The notes beneath the pieces were generated by a model. It worked only from the letters and a program-made list of their open reading frames with translations. It was not told the origin of the DNA and ran no database searches. DNA of 13,586 bases from Clostridiaceae bacterium. GTDB lineage: Bacteria > Bacillota > Clostridia > Oscillospirales > Acutalibacteraceae. Positions 1 through 6,801 of the stretch are shown here, piece after piece; position 1 is the stretch's first letter; every line of letters starts with the position of its first letter. Position numbers and translations under genes: made by a program. The stretch is from contig JAEDKI010000036.1 of NCBI GenBank assembly GCA_016295895.1, positions 1 to 13,586 of the forward strand, given 5' to 3'.

Positions 1-22
1 TTTTATTTTATCATCCATGTTA

Positions 23-877
23 TCAAGAATCCTTCTGATTCAGCTTTTCTTTCATCTTTTCAACAAGAGAATAGGGAATTTTAAGGTTGCCGAGACCTTT
101 TCCGATGCTGATATGCGGCTTCATTGCGGCGTGAAAATCCGTTCCGCCCGAGAGCATCAGCCCGAGCCGTGACGCCATAGCCTGATATTTTTCCTGCATT
201 TCGGGCGTGTATTCGGTGTAGTAGCCCTCAACGCCGTCAAGCCCTGCCGCTTTCAGCCTTGCGAGAAATTCCAAAAGCTCACCGTCGCCGAGCTTCGTCA
301 GATGAAGATGAGCAACGAAAGCAAGACCGCCGCAGTTTTTTATCAGCCGAACGGCTTCCTCGTCGGTCATGCTCTGCTTGCCGCAGTAGGCATATTTCCC
401 GTTTTCAAGATAGAGGTCAAAGCCCTCCTTGACGCTTGAGGTGTAGCCCTTGTCCATGAGCAAACGGGCAAAATGCGCCCTGCCGATAAAGCCGTTGGGC
501 GCAAGTGCGAGAGCCTCATCCATGGTGACATCAAAGCCGAGCTCGTTAAGCTTTCGGCAGGTTATTTCATTGCGCTCCCTGCGGGTGTCGATGATGCTCT
601 TGAGAGCTTCGCTCAGCAGGGGGCTGTCAATATCGATGAAATAGCCGAGAATGTGAGTCTCGGTTTTTGAAATTACCGAAAATTCAATGGCGGGGATAAC
701 CTCAACGCCGATTTTTTTGCCCTCGGCAACGGCTTCACGCACTCCGTCAACCGTATCGTGGTCTGAAAGCGCAATTGCCGCAAGCCCCGCCTTTTTTGCC
801 TCACGGACAACCTCGGCAGGGGTCATTGAGCCGTCGGACATTATTGAATGAGTATGCAAATCAATGAGTTTTTCCAA
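23..877 (-). CDS. PHP-domain phosphoesterase (YciV/RNase AM-like)
   Basis: A 284-residue soluble protein of the PHP metal-dependent phosphoesterase superfamily. The metal-binding signature is complete: DLHTHS (D6, H8, H10), SDG at 14-16, SDHDT at 38-42, E65 in AIEFS, H75 in THILGYF, H135 in GRAHFA, H190 in VAHLH, and D247/H249 in GTDFHA. Relatives act on small nucleotides (3',5'-bisphosphates) or trim RNA 5' ends. Which substrate applies here cannot be read from sequence. The usual AHP motif reads AHL. The start codon is TTG: an in-frame TAA lies three codons upstream and no ATG or GTG comes between, so TTG at 875-877 is the only ordinary start. It lies 18 nt after the DUF4474-like gene and is the last gene of the leftward unit. 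Family confident, exact role uncertain. Confidence 0.88.
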   Translation of the reverse strand: MEKLIDLHTHSIMSDGSMTPAEVVREAKKAGLAAIALSDHDTVDGVREAVAEGKKIGVEVIPAIEFSVISKTETHILGYFIDIDSPLLSEALKSIIDTRRERNEITCRKLNELGFDVTMDEALALAPNGFIGRAHFARLLMDKGYTSSVKEGFDLYLENGKYAYCGKQSMTDEEAVRLIKNCGGLAFVAHLHLTKLGDGELLEFLARLKAAGLDGVEGYYTEYTPEMQEKYQAMASRLGLMLSGGTDFHAAMKPHISIGKGLGNLKIPYSLVEKMKEKLNQKDS

Positions 878-895
878 AATTATTTACACCACTTT

Positions 896-1939
896 TTAGT
901 CTTCTATTGACTGCCAGACAAGGGCAACATCCGCACCGAGCTGAACGAAGGTGTCGGGAACATTGTTGTCAAGCTTTGAAACACGCCTGAAGCCTCTTGA
1001 TTCAAAGGCATTGCAGAAAGCGTTTGCCATTTCCGTATCCTTGAAGGTGATGTGAGTGATAAGCCTGAACTCGGTCAGAGTGTTTCTGAGATTTCCGTTC
1101 GGGAAGCCGACAACGAAGCCCGTGCACCACCAATATTTTGTGTAAGGACGGGTGAAGATGGTAACATAGTTTCCGTCGGCGTATTCATCCCAGACGAATG
1201 CCATTTCCATGTTGAGCCAATCTTCCTTGTCGGCGCAGGCATAGTGAGTGCCGCTGCTGCCGGGCTTTCTTGTGTAAATTCCGACCTCGCCGCCGACGAA
1301 GCACATGCCGTACTGACCCTTCCACATCTGAATGAGCCATTCCTTGCCGCCGTAGGTGAATGTTGTTCTGACCGTGTCATAATACATTATCGAGATAGGC
1401 GCAAGCTTATCATAGACCTCGTTAAAACCGAAATTCTTCTGCCAACACGCCTTGTCGTCGGTGTAATAATAATTGCCCTCGGGGTCATATCTGTATGAAG
1501 CAAGGTTGATTTTTGAAATATCAATGTTGGTCTCGGGCGGAATATATTTCGGGGCTTTCGGCATTTTGAAAACCTCCGAAAATGCGCCGCTTACCGCCGC
1601 AACAGCCTGAGTTGCCGTTTGGCTTACGGTTGTTGCAACCGAGGTTATCGTTTGTTCGGATGAGGACGGAACGGTGCTCTGCTGAGTCTGAGACGGAAAC
1701 AAGAAAGACTCAGAGGTTGAAGCTTCGGTCTGTTCCGAAAAACCGAAGCTTGGGAAAACGCCCGTATTTTCGGCATATTCCCCGTAATTTGATGTGATTT
1801 CGCCGTCGGAATAATCGTTGCCTGACGGAACGATTGCAGGGTTGTTCTGACCGTTTATTTTAACGGCAATAACCGCAACAACGCACACGATTGCGGCGGC
1901 AACCGCTGAAACGGCAATGGTCAGCGCTTTGTTTTTCAT
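896..1939 (-). CDS. Membrane-anchored exported protein with DUF4474-like domain
   Basis: A 347-residue protein. An N-terminal hydrophobic segment (about residues 6-26, after a short KNK-containing leader) acts as a signal anchor. Next comes a low-complexity Ser/Thr/Gln/Pro-rich linker (about 65-125), then a globular domain (about 138-342) rich in aromatic residues. The block from FTYGGKEWLIQMWKGQYG (194-211) into the GGEVGIYTR stretch is what I recognise as the DUF4474 type. No enzymatic motif is evident. The layout, with anchor, flexible linker and outward-facing domain, suggests a surface protein. The ATG at 1939 follows a strong GGAGGA (1949-1954) by 9 nt, which settles the start. It sits 30 nt after the propeller-like gene and 18 nt before the PHP gene, so it is probably cotranscribed with both. 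Function unknown; the DUF assignment is from memory of the motif. Confidence 0.75.
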   Translation of the reverse strand: MKNKALTIAVSAVAAAIVCVVAVIAVKINGQNNPAIVPSGNDYSDGEITSNYGEYAENTGVFPSFGFSEQTEASTSESFLFPSQTQQSTVPSSSEQTITSVATTVSQTATQAVAAVSGAFSEVFKMPKAPKYIPPETNIDISKINLASYRYDPEGNYYYTDDKACWQKNFGFNEVYDKLAPISIMYYDTVRTTFTYGGKEWLIQMWKGQYGMCFVGGEVGIYTRKPGSSGTHYACADKEDWLNMEMAFVWDEYADGNYVTIFTRPYTKYWWCTGFVVGFPNGNLRNTLTEFRLITHITFKDTEMANAFCNAFESRGFRRVSKLDNNVPDTFVQLGADVALVWQSIED

Positions 1940-1955
1940 TTTAGCTTCTCCTCCA

Positions 1956-1975
1956 AAATAAATAATTATTTATTT
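1956..1975. repeat. AT-only perfect palindrome between two minus-strand genes
   Basis: A perfect 20-bp inverted repeat made only of A and T (centre 1965/1966). It overlaps the TAA stop of the propeller-like gene and ends just ahead of the GGAGGA of the DUF4474-like gene. It has no GC stem and no following T-run on the transcribed strand, so it is a poor terminator. It could be a weak hairpin that modulates coupling, or a chance AT palindrome. Confidence 0.5.
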
Positions 1976-2815
1976 GAAATTGTATTCACGGACAAAAGCG
2001 TTTATGAAAAGCGGCCCCATATCCATTGCGACAATAACGGGGGCGCCGTTCTTCATCATGACCGTCATTCCCTCGCCCTCGCTGAATCGGGTGAGATTTC
2101 GGTCAAGCAGTTTCTCAACCTCTCCCGTTGAGGGGTCGATTTTGTATATAGCCTGAGTGTCGTCATTGGTTGCGGCGTAAAGAACTCCGCCGCAGAATTC
2201 TGCGCCCTGAATTGCATACACAGATTCCGAAAGAGGAACTTCTTCAACAAAGCTCATGCCGTTTTCTGCGTCATAGACAAGAAGCTTTGTCGGGTTTTTC
2301 GAGTGATCCGTGCAGTAGAGATATCCGTTTTCGGGGTTGACGCAGACCCAGGGCATACCCCTTGTGATAACCTCGGAATCCATGATGTAATAATCTGTCA
2401 GCTCAAGAGTTTCGGCATCGTAAACGCCGACAATGGGGTAGTCCCAGACCTTGCTGTCCTCAAGACCTGCATAGATTTTGCCGTTATAAAAGCTGAGGCC
2501 GCCGATGTGGGCTATGCCGTAATTTTCCGAAAGCTCATCGGGGATTGCGGAATAGTTTGCGTTGATGAGAGTTCTTGCGTTGCTTTCGGTTCTGATTAAT
2601 GTTGTTTTTGAAGAAAAATAAAGAGTTGCGCCGTCGGTCGTTATTCCCTGAGAACGGAAATATGCACCCACGCCGACAACATTGGTCTTGGAGCGATCCG
2701 TGCGCTCGCTTGCCGAAATCATGTCGATTCCGTCTGTGAGGAGCGCAAACGGAATGAGAATCAAAGCCATAACAAGAGAAATGATTTTTGTTAAAGTCAA
2801 CTGAATGCCGTTCAT
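1970..2815 (-). CDS. Secreted beta-propeller-like protein
   Basis: A 281-residue exported protein. The N-terminus has a polar start, a hydrophobic stretch (about 9-26) and a plausible signal peptidase region near IDMISASE. The body has recurring blade-like units in which a short hydrophobic strand is followed by DG/NG and an aromatic strand: DGATLYFSS (61-69), NGKIYAGLED (111-120), NGYLYCTD (163-170), GGVLYAATN (209-217), then KIDPSTGEVEKL (225-236). This resembles extracellular propellers of the YncE/SMP-30 kind, but no catalytic set is obvious. The frame is open 68 codons further upstream. Even so, the ATG at 2815 is preferred because GGAGGA (2823-2828) lies 7 nt ahead and a promoter lies at 2874-2902. 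The upstream part would encode an unlikely leader and cross the promoter. First gene of the leftward unit. Specific function not recognised. Confidence 0.72.
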   Translation of the reverse strand: MNGIQLTLTKIISLVMALILIPFALLTDGIDMISASERTDRSKTNVVGVGAYFRSQGITTDGATLYFSSKTTLIRTESNARTLINANYSAIPDELSENYGIAHIGGLSFYNGKIYAGLEDSKVWDYPIVGVYDAETLELTDYYIMDSEVITRGMPWVCVNPENGYLYCTDHSKNPTKLLVYDAENGMSFVEEVPLSESVYAIQGAEFCGGVLYAATNDDTQAIYKIDPSTGEVEKLLDRNLTRFSEGEGMTVMMKNGAPVIVAMDMGPLFINAFVREYNFK

Positions 2816-2873
2816 AAAGCAATCCTCCAAAAAAACTAATATTTTCCGAGATGTAAAATTGCTGAATAAAAAA

Positions 2874-2902
2874 ATTATAGCAAATATTGGCGTCTCAGTC
2901 AA
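2874..2902 (-). promoter_or_regulatory. Sigma-A-like promoter for the leftward three-gene unit
   Basis: Read on the minus strand, TTGACT (2897-2902) and a perfect TATAAT (2874-2879) are separated by exactly 17 nt. The predicted transcript start is near 2867, leaving a leader of about 50 nt before the ATG at 2815. One mismatch to consensus across both boxes makes this a strong vegetative-type promoter. Confidence 0.8.
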
Positions 2903-2911
2903 CGGTTGAAG

Positions 2912-2939
2912 AATAAATAATATGAAAAAGCTATTTATT
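2912..2939. repeat. Inverted repeat between divergent promoters, possible operator
   Basis: AATAAATA at 2912-2919 is repeated in inverted form as TATTTATT at 2932-2939, with a 12-nt spacer. It lies between the two -35 boxes (2897-2902 and 2963-2968), a place where one regulator could control both divergent units. The arms are AT-only, so chance is a real alternative. Confidence 0.35.
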
Positions 2940-2962
2940 ATATGGAGAATGTTTGCAAAAGA

Positions 2963-2994
2963 TTGACAACGGATTAAAAAACGGGTAATATAAT
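2963..2994 (+). promoter_or_regulatory. Sigma-A-like promoter for the phosphoglucomutase unit
   Basis: A perfect TTGACA (2963-2968) is followed after 17 nt by TAATAT (2986-2991). A perfect TATAAT overlaps at 2989-2994 but with 20-nt spacing. Either would start transcription near 2998-3002, giving a 5' leader of roughly 50 nt before the ATG at 3051. Confidence 0.78.
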
Positions 2995-3050
2995 AAATGT
3001 AAAATGGATAAAAATGCAAAAGTGACTAAAATACAGAAAGGGAGACAGCA

Positions 3051-4775
3051 ATGAATGATGTTAACAAGCTCTATGAGCTTTGGCTTGAAAAAACGGCGGA
3101 TAACGCCGAAATACAAAAAGAGCTCCTTTCGATAAAAGGTAATGAAGAAGAAATTCTTGACAGGTTTTACAGGAATCTTGAATTCGGAACGGCGGGTCTG
3201 AGAGGCGTTCTCGGAGCGGGAACGAACAGAATGAACACCTACACGGTCTGCCAGGCAACTCAGGGGCTTGCAGACTGCCTGAACGGCAAATATGACAGCG
3301 CAAGCGTTGCAATCGGCTACGATTCAAGAATCAATTCGGATGTATTTTCAAAGCAGTGTGCCGAGGTGCTTGCGGCGAACGGAATAAAGGCTTATATTTT
3401 CCCCCGCCTTATGCCCACGCCCCTGCTTTCATTTGCGGTTATGCGCCTTAAATGTCAGAGCGGTATCGTTATTACTGCGAGCCACAATCCGTCAAAATAT
3501 AACGGCTACAAATGCTATGACCCCGCAGGCTATCAGATGACGGACGAAGCGGCGCTTGAGACCTATTCGTTCATTCAGAAGGTCGATATGTTCAAGGATA
3601 TCAAGCGTATTCCGTTTGATGAGGGTATTGAAAAGGGTCTTATCGAATATATTTCAGACGACCTTGTTGAGGAATTTTATTCGCTTGTTTTACAGCGCCC
3701 GATAAATCCCGAAATCAGAAGGGAGAGCGACCTTAAAGTTATCTATTCTCCGCTCAACGGCACGGGTAATATCCCAGTCAGAACGGTTCTTTCAAGAGCG
3801 GGATTTAAGAATGTTGAGGTTGTTCCTCAGCAGGAGATGCCCGACGGCACATTCCCGACCTGCCCTTATCCCAACCCCGAAATCAAGCAGGTTTTTGAAT
3901 GCGCAATCGAAATGACAAAGACGGATAAGGCAGATTTGCTTCTTGCAACCGACCCCGACTGCGACAGAGTGGGAATTGCAGTTCTGACGGGCGGCGAATA
4001 TGTGCTGCTCTCAGGCAACGATGTCGGAGTTTTGCTTGCCGAATACATGCTTTCCGCAAGAAAAGAAAAAGGAACTCTGCCCGAAAATCCGTTAATGACA
4101 AAATCCTTTGTTTCAACTCCGCTTATCAATCTTGTTGCCGAAAAATACGGTTGCAAGGTTGTTGATGTGCTCACGGGCTTCAAATATGTCGGCGAGTTCA
4201 TCTCAAAACTTGAAAAGAAGGGCGAGGAAAACCGCTTTGTCATGGGCTTTGAGGAGAGCTACGGCTATCTTATCGGCACTCATGCGAGAGATAAGGACGC
4301 CGTTGCCGCTTCGCTGATGATCTGCGAAATGGCGGCTTATTATAAGAGCAAGGGCAAAACCCTCGTTGATGTTCTCAACGGAATTTACGACGAGTTCGGC
4401 AATTATGTCAACAAGCTTTATAACTTTGCGTTTGAGGGCGCAAGCGGCATGGTCAGAATGGCTGAAATCATGGCTCAGACAAGAGAAAATCCGCCCAAAG
4501 AGCTTGCGGGTCTTAAAGTGCTGAAAGTCCATGATTTTGAAGCGAGCACGGTAACCGACACCGAAACGGGAGCAAAAACCGCCATCGAGCTTCCGAAATC
4601 CAATGTTCTGGCTTATTCTCTGCCCGAGGGCAATTTTGCAATAGTCCGTCCGTCGGGAACGGAGCCGAAAATCAAGGTATATATTACCGGCTGCGGCAAG
4701 ACGAGGGCAGATGCCGAAAACAGGGCGGATCTGCTCGGAGCGGCAATGAAAGAATTAATTAAAATTGGAGAGTGA
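3051..4775 (+). CDS. pgcA: Alpha-phosphoglucomutase / phosphohexomutase
   Basis: A 574-residue cytoplasmic enzyme that interconverts glucose-6-phosphate and glucose-1-phosphate, possibly also mannose phosphates. It has the four-domain architecture of the alpha-D-phosphohexomutase family: GTAGLRG (46-52); the active-site loop TASHNP (142-147), whose S144 carries the phosphoryl group; the metal loop DPDCDR (301-306) with three Asp; the sugar-binding GFEES (399-403); and the phosphate-binding RPSGTEPK (533-540). Length and motif spelling match the Firmicute PgcA group rather than the GlmM or ManB groups. AAAGGGAGA (3037-3045) precedes the ATG. The product glucose-1-phosphate feeds UDP-glucose and other nucleotide sugars, which fits the polysaccharide operon that follows. 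That operon is nevertheless separately promoted beyond a terminator. Substrate preference between Glc and Man is inferred. Confidence 0.95.
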   Translation: MNDVNKLYELWLEKTADNAEIQKELLSIKGNEEEILDRFYRNLEFGTAGLRGVLGAGTNRMNTYTVCQATQGLADCLNGKYDSASVAIGYDSRINSDVFSKQCAEVLAANGIKAYIFPRLMPTPLLSFAVMRLKCQSGIVITASHNPSKYNGYKCYDPAGYQMTDEAALETYSFIQKVDMFKDIKRIPFDEGIEKGLIEYISDDLVEEFYSLVLQRPINPEIRRESDLKVIYSPLNGTGNIPVRTVLSRAGFKNVEVVPQQEMPDGTFPTCPYPNPEIKQVFECAIEMTKTDKADLLLATDPDCDRVGIAVLTGGEYVLLSGNDVGVLLAEYMLSARKEKGTLPENPLMTKSFVSTPLINLVAEKYGCKVVDVLTGFKYVGEFISKLEKKGEENRFVMGFEESYGYLIGTHARDKDAVAASLMICEMAAYYKSKGKTLVDVLNGIYDEFGNYVNKLYNFAFEGASGMVRMAEIMAQTRENPPKELAGLKVLKVHDFEASTVTDTETGAKTAIELPKSNVLAYSLPEGNFAIVRPSGTEPKIKVYITGCGKTRADAENRADLLGAAMKELIKIGE

Positions 4776-4780
4776 AAATA

Positions 4781-5011
4781 ATGAAAGGTCGCAGCCTTTT
4801 TGTCAGAATAGTTGCAATATTTCTTTGTGCGGTTATGGTTCTCGGAGTTGTGACTGCGGCAATCTATGCCTTTGCCGCCGATGAAGCGGTTTTGTATACG
4901 GCGTCTCCCGACACGGGCAGTTCATCGATGATATGGGTCATCGTTGCGGTTGTTGCGGCGGTTGCCGTTATCGCAGGATGCCTGATAATTCCAAAGGCAA
5001 AGAAAAAATAA
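4781..5011 (+). CDS. Tiny exported protein with sortase-type sorting signal
   Basis: A 76-residue protein made almost entirely of targeting signals. Residues 1-32 form a Sec signal peptide: KGR, a hydrophobic core at about 7-28, and an AFA-A cleavage site near 30-33. A short segment follows (about 33-45), then SPDTG (42-46), a hydrophobic helix (about 50-70) and a basic KAKKK tail. This order matches a cell-wall sorting signal, and SPDTG fits the (S/P)PXTG form known for some clostridial class B sortases. If cleaved at both ends the mature piece would be only about 13 residues. Alternatively it is a small double-helix membrane protein. The ATG at 4781 is chosen because GGAG at 4767-4770 is 10 nt ahead; an in-frame GTG at 4772 would sit right on the ribosome site. 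It begins 5 nt after the mutase stop, so the two are cotranscribed. Confidence 0.75.
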   Translation: MKGRSLFVRIVAIFLCAVMVLGVVTAAIYAFAADEAVLYTASPDTGSSSMIWVIVAVVAAVAVIAGCLIIPKAKKK

Positions 5012-5028
5012 ATCGGATAAATTTCAGA

Positions 5029-5069
5029 CTCCGCCGAGAGCAATTTTGCCCCGGCGGAGATTTTTCTTT
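5029..5069 (+). terminator. Rho-independent terminator after the mutase unit
   Basis: CTCCGCCG (5029-5036) pairs perfectly with CGGCGGAG (5052-5059) around a 15-nt loop that can add a small GCA/TGC inner stem. The stem is followed by TTTTTCTTT (5061-5069). It lies 17 nt after the stop of the small exported protein, so the mutase unit should end here and the downstream polysaccharide operon needs its own promoter. Confidence 0.92.
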
Positions 5070-5145
5070 AATGAATTAAAAAGAAAAATAAGGCAAAATT
5101 TCCACATTTTTTTGTTTTAAAATCCTATTATAGTTTATATTTATG

Positions 5146-5174
5146 TTGATTTTTGTCTAAGGAAAGAATATAAT
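5146..5174 (+). promoter_or_regulatory. Promoter of the polysaccharide operon
   Basis: TTGATT (5146-5151), 17 nt, then a perfect TATAAT (5169-5174). Predicted transcript start is near 5181, with a leader of about 35 nt before the ATG at 5217, which is preceded by GGAGG (5206-5210). The AT-rich tract at 5070-5145 may act as an UP element. I see no hairpin attenuator or riboswitch in this leader. Confidence 0.72.
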
Positions 5175-5216
5175 ATATGATGAATAATTTTTGGAAGAAT
5201 TGTTCGGAGGATTGAA

Positions 5217-5948
5217 ATGATTGACATTCACTGCCACATTTTATACGGAGTTGACGACGGCTCCTTCAATCTGGAGGAAACCGTTAAAATGGCCGGAATT
5301 GCCGAAAAAGGAGGAACGCAGGCTATAATCGCTACTCCACACAGCAATGTTCCCGATTCATACATAAATCATTGGAACGACGGCTTTGATGAAAAAATCG
5401 CTCTGATAAACAAAACACTTGCCGAAAGAGGAATCGACATCAAGGTTTATCGGGGTCAGGAAGTATTCTGCGCAGGCAGATATGCCGAGCTTCTCTCGGA
5501 GGGTAACCTGATAACCCTTAATAATTCAAGATATCCGCTTGTTGAATTTGGTTTTCACGAGGATTCCGATGAGGCATACGCAATGGCGGAGCGACTTACG
5601 GCGGAGGGCTATGTTCCGATTGTGGCTCACCCCGAGAGATACGGGTTCGTTTTTGAGGAGGATGACGCCGCCGAACGGCTGAAGAGTATCGGCTGTCTGC
5701 TTCAGATAAATAAAGGCAGTCTGAAAGGAAGCTTCGGCTTTCAGGCGCAGAGGGTGGCTCACCGTCTGCTTGAAGACGGTTTTGCCGATTTCGTTGCGAG
5801 CGACGCTCACAGCCCTTATATGAGAACGCCGTTTCTTGCAAATGCCCGTGAGATGATAAGCGAGGAGTATTCGCCCGACTATGCGGAGCTTCTGCTGAGC
5901 GAAAATCCGAGGCTGGTTATCGAGAATAAAGAAATTCTGACTTATTGA
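5217..5948 (+). CDS. cpsB: CpsB/YwqE-family protein-tyrosine phosphatase (PHP fold)
   Basis: A 243-residue manganese-dependent tyrosine phosphatase of the kind that dephosphorylates BY-kinases in Firmicute capsule operons. The metal-site residues of the family are all visible: DIHCH (D3, H5, H7), DDG (13-15), ATPH (39-42), E82 in GQEVF, E110 in LVEFGFH, AHPERY (137-142), and the C-terminal SDAHS (195-199). It also carries the family motif INKGSLKG (164-171). Length matches CpsB and YwqE. As the first gene of the operon, followed by two BY-kinases with tyrosine-rich tails, it almost certainly acts on those tails. In streptococci the usual order is cpsB, cpsC, cpsD; here an Ig-domain gene separates the phosphatase from the kinases. 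Start is supported by GGAGG at 6-nt spacing. Confidence 0.93.
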   Translation: MIDIHCHILYGVDDGSFNLEETVKMAGIAEKGGTQAIIATPHSNVPDSYINHWNDGFDEKIALINKTLAERGIDIKVYRGQEVFCAGRYAELLSEGNLITLNNSRYPLVEFGFHEDSDEAYAMAERLTAEGYVPIVAHPERYGFVFEEDDAAERLKSIGCLLQINKGSLKGSFGFQAQRVAHRLLEDGFADFVASDAHSPYMRTPFLANAREMISEEYSPDYAELLLSENPRLVIENKEILTY

Positions 5949-5975
5949 GTTATTTGCATTGGAGTTTGTTAATTT

Positions 5976-6797
5976 ATGATGAGAATTCTGAGAATAGCCG
6001 TTTCCGTGCTGTTTGTTATTACTTTAGCGGTTTTTTCTTGCTTTTATATCAGCGTGAAAATACATACCGACAAAACCATACCGGTTATCAGCGTTGAGGG
6101 AGAAATGCTTGAAGTCGGCTTTGATGTTACCGATGAGGAGCTTCTTGAGGGTGTTACGGCGTTTGACGAAAAGGACAAGGATCTGACGGATAAGGTTATT
6201 GTTGAAACAATTTCAAGGTTCACCGAAAAAGGCGTGTGCAAGGTTACATATGCCGTTTGCGACAGCGACAACCATGTTGCAAAGGCGACGAGAAAAATCC
6301 GATATAAGGACTACGAATCGCCGAAGTTCTATATGGTTGACGACATTTGTTATTCGCTTTATGAAACCATCAACGTGAATGCTTCTCTGGGAGCTACGGA
6401 CTGCATTGACGGAAATATTTCAAGGGATATGATAATCACCTCAGAGGACGCCGTTTCCTCTGTGGCGGGCGTTTATTCAATCAATGCAACCGTCACCAAC
6501 AGCAAGGGAGACACCTCCATAATAACGCTCCCGATGATAATTGAGGACAGAAGCGTTGCCGCTCCGCATATTGTTCTGACGGATTATCTTGTTTATCTGA
6601 AAAAGGGTCAGGCGTTTGATCCCAAAAAGTATATAAAAGAAGTCACGGATGCGGAAGAAAACGTTCTTAACCTTGAGGTCAAGGTGGAATCCGCAGTTGA
6701 TATAAACAAAGAGGGTATTTACATGGTTCATTATTTTGCAACCGATGCCGAGGGTGTTCAGGGGCATTCGGTGCTGTTGGTTTCGGTGGGTAAATAA
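5976..6797 (+). CDS. Membrane-anchored protein with three Ig-like (DUF5011-type) domains
   Basis: A 273-residue protein with one N-terminal transmembrane anchor (about 5-26) and the rest predicted outside the cell. Three beta-sandwich repeats are recognisable at about 34-110, 115-190 and 196-271. Each has the DUF5011/HYR pattern: an acidic strand start such as AFDEKDKDLTDKV (62-74), ATDCIDGNISRDM (140-152) or VTDAEENVLNLEV (223-235), then a GVY/GVCKVTY/GIYMVHYFATD type strand. No enzymatic motif is seen. The role is probably binding or spacing at the cell surface. Its place between the tyrosine phosphatase and the first BY-kinase, 27 nt after the former and 4 nt before the latter, suggests it belongs to the export or sensing machinery. 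ATG 5976 (GGAG 11 nt ahead) is preferred over ATG 5979. Confidence 0.8.
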   Translation: MMRILRIAVSVLFVITLAVFSCFYISVKIHTDKTIPVISVEGEMLEVGFDVTDEELLEGVTAFDEKDKDLTDKVIVETISRFTEKGVCKVTYAVCDSDNHVAKATRKIRYKDYESPKFYMVDDICYSLYETINVNASLGATDCIDGNISRDMIITSEDAVSSVAGVYSINATVTNSKGDTSIITLPMIIEDRSVAAPHIVLTDYLVYLKKGQAFDPKKYIKEVTDAEENVLNLEVKVESAVDINKEGIYMVHYFATDAEGVQGHSVLLVSVGK

Positions 6798-6801
6798 GAT
6801 T

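Noticed and set aside
1..22. Terminator for the leftward unit at the left edge.
   Set aside because: Only 22 nt are available after the stop and no hairpin is visible, so any terminator lies outside the window.
1052..1498. A 148-codon plus-strand reading frame.
   Set aside because: It lies entirely inside the DUF4474-like gene on the other strand, has no ribosome site or recognisable motif, and fits a GC-rich third-position shadow.
1956..1975. The AT palindrome considered as a rho-independent terminator between two minus-strand genes.
   Set aside because: The stem has no G or C pairs, and no T-run follows on the transcribed strand. The strong ribosome site just after it argues for readthrough.
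2816..3019. A 68-codon upstream extension of the propeller-like gene to 3019.
   Set aside because: The extension crosses the minus-strand promoter and has no good ribosome site, while ATG 2815 has GGAGGA at 7 nt and is followed by a proper signal peptide.
4203..4532. A 109-codon minus-strand reading frame.
   Set aside because: It lies inside the phosphoglucomutase gene, whose catalytic motifs are intact, and shows no independent signals.
6736..6801. An upstream start for kinase 1 at 6736 inside the Ig-domain gene.
   Set aside because: It would add 22 residues with no family similarity and a long overlap; ATG 6802 directly follows the previous stop and gives the usual N-terminus before the first helix.
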